A stretch of 64,000 bases of DNA from Symbiopectobacterium purcellii_A (GTDB taxonomy: Bacteria; Pseudomonadota; Gammaproteobacteria; Enterobacterales; Enterobacteriaceae). Below the pieces are notes generated by a model. It was not told where the DNA came from, made no database searches, and saw nothing but the letters and a program-made list of their open reading frames with translations. Below are positions 57,301-64,000 of the stretch, one piece after another. Position 1 is the stretch's first letter, and every line of letters starts with the position of its first letter. Where the stretch lies: NCBI RefSeq assembly GCF_052050035.1, contig NZ_CP189882.1, positions 4,216,001 through 4,280,000 on the forward strand. The letters run 5' to 3'. A program made the translations under genes and the position numbers.

Positions 57301-57603
57301 TTTGCGTAATGTTCTCTTTCCGATGGTATAAACAGGATATCAGAAGGAGACTGCCGACGTACTTTGTACCTAAAGGGGACGTGTTGATCCCATCGAAGAT
57401 GACGTGTTCGGACACCGACGCAGCGCACGGTAAACTGCGAATTTTGGCTGATTTACCGCGAAAGTGAAAGGGTTAATTGATTTAATTAGTGCAGCCGGGA
57501 TCGGAGATTTTCCCTATTGTGCTGTGGTATTGGTGTGCAGGAAACAACGAAGCATCCGGTGCGGCGGCAACGTTTACGCGTTTCTGTGTTTCAAGGAGAT
57601 AGA
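57301..57603. other. Intergenic region between purR and ynhF
   Basis: About 300 bp without a convincing gene. Near 57581 it becomes the ynhF leader with Shine-Dalgarno AAGGAGAT. Confidence 0.4.
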
Positions 57604-57693
57604 ATGAATACTGATTTGAAAATGTCATTAATGACCACGGTTGGGGCGTTAGTCATGATCATGGTATTTAGCTTTGTTGCCGTGTTGAACTGA
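57604..57693 (+). CDS. ynhF: Small membrane protein, YnhF-like
   Basis: 29 aa: MNTDLKMSLMTTVGALVMIM then VFSFVAVLN. Single hydrophobic helix; same length and pattern as E. coli YnhF (MSTDLKFSLVTT...), which also lies next to purR. Strong Shine-Dalgarno AAGGAGAT 5 bases before the ATG and a clean terminator right after support expression. Function unknown. Too short for ordinary ORF calling. Confidence 0.85.
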   Translation: MNTDLKMSLMTTVGALVMIMVFSFVAVLN

Positions 57694-57702
57694 TCGCGAT
57701 TA

Positions 57703-57744
57703 AAATAAAGGCCAGGCTGCATAGGCATCACCTGGTCTTTATTT
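57703..57744 (+). terminator. Rho-independent terminator after ynhF
   Basis: AAATAAAGGCCAGG paired with CCTGGTCTTTATTT, 14-nt loop. Confidence 0.85.
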
Positions 57745-59826
57745 GTACTAGCTCAGACCTGATCTGACAGTTACCGGTTATTTATACAGGTGTCTGTCAG
57801 ATTACATCCGGTTCAGATCCTTTTCTGCCCAGACCCGTTTTCCATCAAGTAACGTGGCCATTGGCGTTCGCCCGCAGCACATTTTTCCCTGATGAGTTCG
57901 CTCATTATTGTAATGCCACAACCAGTTATCCAGATCTGCCTGCAGGCTCTCCAGGTCCCCATATAACTTCTTGCGGAACGTAACCTGATAAAAATCCTGC
58001 AAAATCGTTTTATGGAAGCGCTCGCAGATGCCGTTCGTCTGCGGAGACATCGCCTTCGTTTTTTGTATGGTCGATATTGTTGATGGCCAGATATAGCTAA
58101 ACGACTTAATTTTGATTACATTATTTAAATGAGCTATTCAATTGATTTTAGACGTAAAGTGATATCCACACGGAAAAACGAAGGGTTGAGTATCCGAGAA
58201 ACAGCGAAGCAATTTCGGATTGGCCCTGCCTCTGTATCGCGTTGGATTAATCAAATAGAGTCAAAAGCATCGACCACGCGTCAGCGAAAGATCGATAAAT
58301 CCGAGTTGATAAAAGATGTTGAACAATATCCAGATGCTTACCAAAAAGAACGTGCAGAGCGTTTTGGCGTTTGTCAGAAGGCCATTTGGCAAGCGCTTAA
58401 AAAGCTGGGATTGACCTATAAAAAAAACTCTACGTCATCCGAAAGCCGACGAAAACGCCCGGCAGGGATTTCAACAAAAAAAACAACAGTATGAAAAAGA
58501 AGGTAAACCTATTGTTTTTATTGATGAAAGTGGTTTTTCACACGATGCCCCACGGACTCACGGCTATTCCCCAAAAGGTCAACGGTGTTTTGGCCTGAAG
58601 AACTGGGGAGCTAGGGGAAGAACAAATGTTATCGGCGCTTTATTAGGCACAACGCTGTTTGCTATCGGATTATTTGATATCAATATTAACAGCGATGTTT
58701 TCTATGCCTGGGTCACACAAGTCCTTATCCCAGTACTCCCTAAAAACAGTGTAATCATGATGGACAATGCCACTTTTCACAAAAAACATAATATTCAACA
58801 AGTCATCATCGATGCAGGGTATATGGTGGAGTATTTGCCTACATATTCGCCAGATCTTAACCCAATTGAGCATAAATGGGCACAAGCAAAAAGCAAAAAA
58901 AGAGAGATGGGTTGCGATACAGAGAGTTTGTTCTCAGTCCATATGGTGTAATCAAAATTAAGTCGCTTGGCTATACAGCTGGTAATCATGCTGCTCCACC
59001 TTACCACAGTACTCCGTTCCCCTGTCGGTCAGTATTCTCAGCATCGGCAGTCCCTGAGCCTCGTAGAACGGCAGTACGCGATCATTTAGCAGGTCGGCGG
59101 CAGTGATCGGCGTTTTACTCGTATAAAGCTTGCAGTGTGCCACTTTCGAGTACGTATCCACGAACGTCTGCTGGTAGATACGGCCCACCGCTTTCAGATT
59201 GCCAACGTAGAAGGTGTCCTACGACCCGAGATAACCGGATGAGCCGTCTCGATTTCGCCGCTGGCCTCATCATCATGCGCCTTTTTCTCCAGCGCTGCGA
59301 TTTGGACATCGGTAAGCACGATGCCTTCTCTGGCAACTTTTTCCTCAAGCGCCTTCAGGCGTTTACGGAAGTTCTCCAGATCGTGCCGTTGCCAGATGGA
59401 CCGCACGCCGCTGCCGGAGATAAATACGCCTTTTTTACGCAGCTCATTACTGGTCCAGTGCTGCCCGTGGGCCGGGAACTCAACGGCATATTCAACAACC
59501 GCGCGTTCAGTGGCTTCGTCGTCGCGGTTCTTCAGGTTGGGAACCCGGCGGTTCTGGTTAACCAGTGCATCGATGCCACCTTCAGCAGCCAGTTCCTGAT
59601 AACGGTAAAACGTGTCGCGCGACACGCCCATGATCTTGCAGGCTTTTGATACGTTACCAAGTTCTTCGGCGAGATTGAGCAGGCCGGCTTTGTGTTTGAT
59701 GATGTGATTGTTAGTATGAAGCATGAGAGTTACCTCGCGTTTTGTTTAAGGATTAGACACCCATATCAAAACCGGTAACTCTCAACCTTTCAAGGTCATG
59801 TGTCAGATCAAGTCGCGACTAATACA
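57744..59826 (-). mobile_element. IS481-family element carrying an IS630
   Basis: Both termini (TGTACTAGCTCAGACC; GACTAATACA). Transposase from MLHTNNHIIKHKAG (59724) to VWAEKDLNRM (57802). A one-base deletion at ATAACCGGATGAG (~59235) shifts the frame after IETAHP, and IS630 interrupts AINDIDH. This is the fullest IS481 here but not functional. Confidence 0.92.
58094..58973 (+). mobile_element. IS630-family element, 880 bp, A8 form
   Basis: TA at 58092-58093 and 58974-58975 with continuous IS481 flanks. Confidence 0.94.
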
Positions 59827-59856
59827 CTTTTTATCGCTAGCATGCCGATTTGGCGA

Positions 59857-60753
59857 TCACCGAATCGTTTGTGGTGTTACCACGCGACGTGCACCAATAT
59901 AGTGTTCCTGCCAGTAGTCTTCACTCAACTTACTGATCTTGATATCGGCACCGGTTCGCGGTGACTGAATAAACTTGCCATTGCCGAGATAAACTCCGAC
60001 ATGATCGGCGGTGCCGCGACCGTTGATGCGAAAGAACACCAGATCGCCAATCTCCAGTTCACCCTTATTGATGGGGGCTGCATCGCGCAAGTGATACATT
60101 TCATTGGCGGTGCGCGGGATAGGGATTTTCACCACATCCTTGTAGGCATAATAGACCAGGCCGCTACAGTCGAAACCGGTGTAGGGGGAGTTGCCACCCC
60201 ATTGATAAGGTTTACCGATCTGACTCATCAGCTTGTTCATCGCCGTCATTTTTGCATGCTGATAACGGCGCTTATGCGCTTCACTGAGTACTAACTCTTT
60301 GCCCGCTTTTTTGGCGCCTGGTTTTATTGCCGCCGTTTTCTTGTCAGTGGCATCAGTCCCTTTTTTTAACCCCTTTACCAGTTTTGCGGGCGTTGCACTG
60401 TGGTAGCGGGACGACGTGGTTTTTGACGCGGTGCTCTTGATGTCGACGTCAGCAGAACTTTTTTTAGTGGTGGTCGTTTTGGTCGGTTTCGTGCTTTGCG
60501 CTATTTTGGTTTTTTTCTCAACGATCTTTTTTTCAGGCTGTGCTTTAGCTTTTTCCTGCGTTGTCTTTTTCTTCGGTGGTTCCGGTGGGGTTTGTGGCTT
60601 TTTAGCGGTTTTGGTGGTCTGGCTTTTTTTCAGGTGTTTGTCATCCGTGCTGGCGCAGGCTTGCTTCTCCGCATTGGTATGCGGAGCTGCCTGGGCAACA
60701 TTAACAAACAGATGGCTGAAGAAAACAAAGATCAGAGTAATAAATACGCGCAT
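59857..60753 (-). CDS. mepH: Murein DD-endopeptidase MepH (NlpC/P60)
   Basis: 298 aa from the ATG at 60753 (MRVFITLIFVFFSHLFVNVA signal peptide); an in-frame TTG 21 bp upstream is the alternative. Residues ~35-160 form a Lys/Thr/Pro-rich low-complexity linker, longer than in E. coli. The C-terminal NlpC/P60 domain has catalytic Cys in TGFDCSGLVYYAY (C196) and His in GRGTADHVGVYLG (H251). Cleaves peptidoglycan crosslinks in the periplasm. Order mepH-grxD-rnt is that of E. coli. The + strand hydrophobic frames over the linker are shadows. Confidence 0.92.
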   Translation of the reverse strand: MRVFITLIFVFFSHLFVNVAQAAPHTNAEKQACASTDDKHLKKSQTTKTAKKPQTPPEPPKKKTTQEKAKAQPEKKIVEKKTKIAQSTKPTKTTTTKKSSADVDIKSTASKTTSSRYHSATPAKLVKGLKKGTDATDKKTAAIKPGAKKAGKELVLSEAHKRRYQHAKMTAMNKLMSQIGKPYQWGGNSPYTGFDCSGLVYYAYKDVVKIPIPRTANEMYHLRDAAPINKGELEIGDLVFFRINGRGTADHVGVYLGNGKFIQSPRTGADIKISKLSEDYWQEHYIGARRVVTPQTIR

Positions 60754-61162
60754 GATAAAAGAGACCGAATACAATACTTAACTCGCTCAATTCGAATAGT
60801 ATTCACGAAAACGCCATGAGAAAAAAGCAGGAAATCACCTTTTCGCTTAACAGAATCATGAGAAAACGTTAATAATTGTTTTCCCGCTGTAAATATCATC
60901 ATTTATTGCGGCATATTTCACCTAGGGGACTGAGGGGGAACGGTGGTAGGAAAAACCCTACAAAAAATGGCGTTTTTTTGTCATCACCGCTCTCGCTACA
61001 ATGACGCAACGGTAAATGCGCTTTGCAATCACTTGGATTACAAAGCGCATACGCGACAATGGTGCGATAATACTCCGTTACATAATGCTGCCAAGCGATC
61101 CCTCCGACAGGAATGGGGTAGCGTGATGGCTCGCAGAAACACCGTTTGAGGAAGCAAAAAGC
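60754..61162. other. Intergenic region between mepH and grxD
   Basis: 409 bp, divergent genes. Holds a strong hairpin (61016-61050) and a -10-like GATAATAC at ~61065. The 68-codon frame at 60943-61149 has no family resemblance or Shine-Dalgarno and is not called. Confidence 0.5.
61016..61050. repeat. Perfect 10-bp inverted repeat upstream of grxD
   Basis: ATGCGCTTTG...CAAAGCGCAT, with a further inner AATC/GATT pairing, leaving a 5-nt loop. No T-tract, so not a standard terminator. Confidence 0.7.
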
Positions 61163-61519
61163 ATGACGACGACAACGATTGAAAAAATTCAGCGCCAGAT
61201 TACAGAAAACCCGATTTTGTTGTACATGAAAGGCTCACCGAAGTTGCCGAGCTGCGGTTTTTCCGCCCAGGCCGTACAGGCACTGTCGGCGTGCGGTGAG
61301 CGCTTCGCCTATGTGGACATTTTGCAAAACCCGGATATTCGTGCTGAGCTGCCGAAATATGCTAACTGGCCGACCTTTCCCCAACTGTGGGTTGACGGTG
61401 AGCTGGTTGGCGGATGCGACATCATCATTGAAATGTATCAACGTGGTGAATTGCAGCAACTGATCAAAGAAACCGCAGACAAATACCGTGAACCGCAGGA
61501 GGGAGACAGCGCGCAGTAA
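61163..61519 (+). CDS. grxD: Monothiol glutaredoxin 4
   Basis: 118 aa (E. coli 115). Monothiol CGFS motif at 31-34 (KLPSCGFSAQAVQAL), TFPQLWVDGELVGGCDIIIE (cis-Pro and glutathione-binding GGCD). Carries [2Fe-2S] clusters with BolA proteins and delivers Fe-S in the cytoplasm. ATG preceded by GAGGAAGC. Intact. Confidence 0.96.
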   Translation: MTTTTIEKIQRQITENPILLYMKGSPKLPSCGFSAQAVQALSACGERFAYVDILQNPDIRAELPKYANWPTFPQLWVDGELVGGCDIIIEMYQRGELQQLIKETADKYREPQEGDSAQ

Positions 61520-61571
61520 ATTGCGCCTGTTGGCGCGTACTTCGCCGGTATCTGAGGTAAAAGAGGGGACC

Positions 61572-61596
61572 CAGCACCGTGGTGCCCTTTTTTTGG
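61572..61596 (+). terminator. Rho-independent terminator after grxD
   Basis: AGCACC-GT-GGTGCC stem followed by TTTTTTT. Confidence 0.75.
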
Positions 61597-61630
61597 GTAT
61601 CAAATTTGTTGATGACCCCATTCAGAGAAT

Positions 61631-62281
61631 TCAGACTGTTTGATCTTCCAGGGGCAATGGCCAACCGCCCAGTCGCTTCCACCGATTCACCAGTTCGCAA
61701 AATAGCGCCGTGGTTTGCTGGGTATCATAAAGCGCTGAGTGTGCCTGCGCGGAGTCGAAGGCGATGCCAGCGGTCATGCAGGCCTTTGCCAATACGGTTT
61801 GTCCCAGCACTAATCCGCTCAGTGCGGCGGTGTCAAAGGTGGCAAAGGGGTGGAACGGGTTGCGCTTGAGTCCGCAGCGTTCTGCCGCCGCCATCAGAAA
61901 ACCGTGATCAAAGTTGGCGTTGTGGGCGACGATAATCCCGCGATTGCAACCTTTGTCTTTAATGCCTTTACGCACCATTTTGAATATTTCATGCAGAGCT
62001 TCGTATTCAGAGACGGCACCACGCAACGGGTTGTGAGGATCAATGCCGGTAAACGCCAGCGCAGCGGGATCAAGCAGCGCGCCTTCGAATGGCGCAACGT
62101 GAAAATGCAACGTTTCATCGGGCTGTAACCAACCGTTCTCATCCATTTTCATCGTGATGGCGGCAATTTCCAGCAGTGCGTCAGTTTGCGCGTTGAACCC
62201 TGCGGTTTCAACATCAATAACAACCGGGTAAAACCCGCGGAAACGGCCACTCAGTGCGTTCAGGTTATTTTTATCAGCCAT
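61631..62281 (-). CDS. rnt: Ribonuclease T
   Basis: 216 aa from MADKNNLNALSGRF, preceded by AAAGAGAAC; an ATG five codons upstream lacks a Shine-Dalgarno. DEDD exonuclease motifs: FYPVVIDVETAGFN (D23, E25), IVAHNANFDHGF (Asp) and AHSALYDTQQT (His, Asp). The dimeric enzyme trims 3' ends of tRNA, 5S and 23S rRNA. Intact; convergent with grxD. Confidence 0.95.
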   Translation of the reverse strand: MADKNNLNALSGRFRGFYPVVIDVETAGFNAQTDALLEIAAITMKMDENGWLQPDETLHFHVAPFEGALLDPAALAFTGIDPHNPLRGAVSEYEALHEIFKMVRKGIKDKGCNRGIIVAHNANFDHGFLMAAAERCGLKRNPFHPFATFDTAALSGLVLGQTVLAKACMTAGIAFDSAQAHSALYDTQQTTALFCELVNRWKRLGGWPLPLEDQTV

Positions 62282-62428
62282 GTTCTCTTTAATCATTTAC
62301 TAAATGCAGCGCGCATTATGGCAAATTCCTGCCACCAATGCAGTAAACCTGATGTCTTGAACGCCTTGAAAGGAATGTGAGCGCAATGAAATGAACGACA
62401 TATAAGAGAGAAGGGGAAGAGAGAAAGC

Positions 62429-62456
62429 AAAAAAGCGGCGGACAGAAGCCGCCGCA
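62429..62456 (-). terminator. Orphan rho-independent terminator upstream of rnt
   Basis: On the minus strand GCGGCGGC-TTCTG-TCCGCCGC then TTTTTT. It faces away from any gene now present; the gene it served (gloA lies here in E. coli) has been replaced by IS256 sequence. Confidence 0.75.
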
Positions 62457-62465
62457 GAGCATCGT

Positions 62466-62691
62466 GAGAGTGTAAAAAGATCTGTGTAAATGGCATTTTG
62501 AGGAAAACCTTCAGAGGACAAAAAATGCCTATCAGCAACGAACTTATTGACCAACTGCTTCAGGATTGCCACTCCCCTCAGGAGCTTCTGGGTGAATCAG
62601 GCCTACTCAAGGAGCTGACTAAAAGACTGGCGGAACGGGTTCTTCAAGCTGAGATGGAGATACACCTTGGGTATGCTAAGCATGACCCGAG
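62466..62691 (+). mobile_element. IS256 5'-end fragment
   Basis: Terminus GAGAGTGTAAAAAGATC, transposase ATG at 62525, cut after KHDP. Same sequence type as the main IS256 copies. Confidence 0.9.
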
Positions 62692-62949
62692 ACTGTAAAA
62701 TAATCTGTGTAAATGGCATTTTGAGGAAAACCTTCAAAGGATAACAAAATGCCTATCAGCAACGAACTTATTGACCAACTGCTTCAAGATTGTCACTCCC
62801 CTCAGGATCTGCTGGGTGAATCAGGCCTACTCAAGGTGCTGACTAAAAGACTGGCGGAACGGGTTCTTGAAGCTGAGATGGAGATGCACCTTGGGTATGC
62901 TAAGCATGACCCGGCTGGTAATCATTCAGGCAACTCACGCAATGGCAAG
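62692..62949 (+). mobile_element. Diverged IS256 5'-end fragment
   Basis: Terminus GACTGTAAAATAATC, transposase ATG 62749; differs from the first (ATAACAAAATG leader, LLKVLTKRL, EMEMHLGY). A second IS256 lineage, cut by IS3 after NSRNGK. Confidence 0.88.
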
Positions 62950-62957
62950 TGTAGTGG

Positions 62958-63880
62958 TCAACTAAATTTGGCCACCCTACCTGACTGTTGATGGAACAGC
63001 CGTTCTGATTCATTTGGTGTTAACCCACCGTTATACCAGTGAGGTCTGACATCGCTATAATAATGGGTTATGTAGCGAATAATGGATGATTGAGCAGTAC
63101 TAAAGCTTTGGTAGCCAGTCGTTGGCACCCATTCAGTCTTCAGACTACGGAAGAATCGCTCCATCGGACTATTATCCCAACAATTTCCTCTGCGACTCAT
63201 ACTTTGGGTCATCTGATAACGCCACAATGCCTGCCTATACTGACGACTGGTGTAATGGCTTCCTTGGTCACTATGAAACATGACTTGTTTGGGATGCCCA
63301 CGCAGTTCCCAAGCCATTTGTAGTGCTTTGGCTGTTAATTCTGAATCTGGCGAAAACGACATTGCCCAACCCACGGGTTTTCGGGCAAATAAATCTAATA
63401 CCACCGCCAGATACGCCCATCGGTCGCCTGTCCAAATATAGGTTACATCGCCGCACCAAACCTGGTCAGGCTTGGTAACAGCGAACTGCCTATTGAGCAG
63501 ATTTGTAATATCAATACGTTCATTTCCACCGCGGTTGTATTGATGTTTTCTTGTTTGGCAACTAACGAGGGTTAATTCTTTCATCAACTTACCCGCTAAC
63601 CACCGCCCAAGTTTCACGTCGTGTGTATTGGTAACCATCGTGGCGATAGTCCTTGCGCCCGCAGACCCGCCACTAACGTTCCACGCTTCGCTGGCCAGGC
63701 TACGTTTTATCGTCCGCTCAATATCTGGCTCCTTAGGTCGACACCAATAGCGATAACTGCTTCGGTGAACATTAAAAATACGACACAACGCTTTCACTGG
63801 ATAAAGCGCTCTTAGCTTTTCAACTACCGAGAATTTTTCAGTGAGTCGGACATTAAGAGCGCAGTAGTCTTTTTTAAGAT
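62958..63880 (-). CDS. IS3-family OrfB (type 2)
   Basis: Reads KKDYCALNVRLTEKFSVVEK, then MKALCRIFNVHRSSYRYWCR to QQSGRVAKFS. Integrase core: QVWCGDVTYIWTGDRWAYLA (Asp), VMFHSDQGSHYTSRQYRQAL (Asp) and RRGNCWDNSPMERFFRSLKT (Glu). Probably made as an OrfAB fusion by -1 frameshifting at A6G (63869-63875) rather than from its internal ATG at 63797. No lesions seen in the visible part. Confidence 0.9.
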
Positions 63881-64000
63881 GGCATTCTCCATTTCCAGTC
63901 GGTGGATTTTTTTCTTCATTTCTCTGAACTCAATTTGTTCAGGTGTTAATGGCAGACAAGGCGATGTTTTCCCTTGACGTTCTAAACGAAGGGCTCTTAC
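63824..64000 (-). CDS. IS3-family OrfA (type 2), C-terminal part
   Basis: Visible residues RALRLERQGKTSPCLPLTPE then QIEFREMKKKIHRLEMENAI and LKKTTALLMSDSLKNSR, stop 63824. The leucine-zipper-like MKKKIHRLEMENAILKK is typical of IS3 OrfA and contains the frameshift heptamer. Confidence 0.88.
   Translation of the reverse strand, partial: VRALRLERQGKTSPCLPLTPEQIEFREMKKKIHRLEMENAILKKTTALLMSDSLKNSR

Larger units (their letters stand above)
62950..64000 (-). mobile_element. IS3-family element (type 2), running off the window
   Basis: Terminus TGTAGTGGTCAACTAAATTT at 62950. orfB and the 3' part of orfA present; orfA start lies beyond 64000. Confidence 0.92.

Noticed and set aside
60416..60819. 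Hydrophobic open frames on the + strand over mepH
   Set aside because: They are the antisense of the Lys/Thr/Pro-rich linker of MepH; codons of K/T/P read as F/V/G on the other strand. No start signals.
60943..61149. 68-codon frame before grxD
   Set aside because: Spans the hairpin at 61016-61050, lacks a Shine-Dalgarno and has an unnatural composition; treated as non-coding.

Overview
The window reads as the chromosome of a recently host-restricted gammaproteobacterial endosymbiont of the Sodalis group. A Sitophilus-symbiont (SOPE)-like genome is my best guess; this is inference, since no database was searched. Two things point there. The housekeeping genes follow enterobacterial gene order: pbpG-bglX, then tRNA-Val/mdtK/ribE/cfa, purR-ynhF, and mepH-grxD-rnt. 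Well over half of the sequence is insertion sequences (IS), many nested inside one another, and many remaining genes are broken.

Mobile DNA. I distinguish ten IS types: IS256; an IS903-type IS5 element; an ISL2-like IS5 element; two IS427-like IS5 elements; IS630 (plus a fragment of a second IS630 type); IS30; two main IS3 types (plus a fragment of a third); and IS481. Two abundant non-autonomous elements accompany them. MITE1 is 92 bp, targets TA and has IS630-like ends (14 copies). MITE2 is about 189 bp, makes 9-bp target duplications and has IS903-like ends (15 copies). Many junctions retain clean target duplications, so the order of insertion can be read. Others have mismatched flanks and record recombination or deletion between element copies.

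Layout. 1-3.1 kb: IS256, IS903 and IS630 nest, including a small MITE-bounded composite cassette. 3.4-12 kb: two tandem periplasmic flavocytochrome c-like reductase genes, both broken, around an intact FMN-binding protein, with a 4.1-kb five-family IS nest between them. 12-16.8 kb: pbpG, a broken GST gene, bglX and yohO. 16.8-21.4 kb: a LysE exporter gene split by four independent insertions, and an AraC regulator fragment. 21.4-24 kb: IS30 copies and prophage debris (antirepressor tail, promoter with palindrome, a 96-aa gene, holin fragment). 24-37.5 kb: IS graveyard with a fliR remnant. 37.5-43.3 kb: coiled-coil membrane protein, an intact ADP-ribosyltransferase-like effector/toxin gene, antirepressor and Rha remnants, and a pentapeptide-repeat fragment. 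43.3-46.7 kb: ymjA, yaiL, a cold-shock-domain gene, tRNA-Val and an mdtK pseudogene. 46.7-64 kb: ribE, cfa, purR, ynhF, mepH, grxD and rnt separated by IS clusters.

The surviving chromosomal genes serve peptidoglycan maintenance (PBP7, MepH), riboflavin synthesis (RibE), membrane lipid modification (Cfa), purine regulation (PurR), Fe-S trafficking (GrxD) and RNA maturation (RNase T, tRNA-Val). Losses fall on transport/efflux, detoxification, motility, anaerobic-type reductases and phage genes, as expected early in symbiosis. The most distinctive intact cargo gene is the ADP-ribosyltransferase-like protein at 38.9-40.1 kb.
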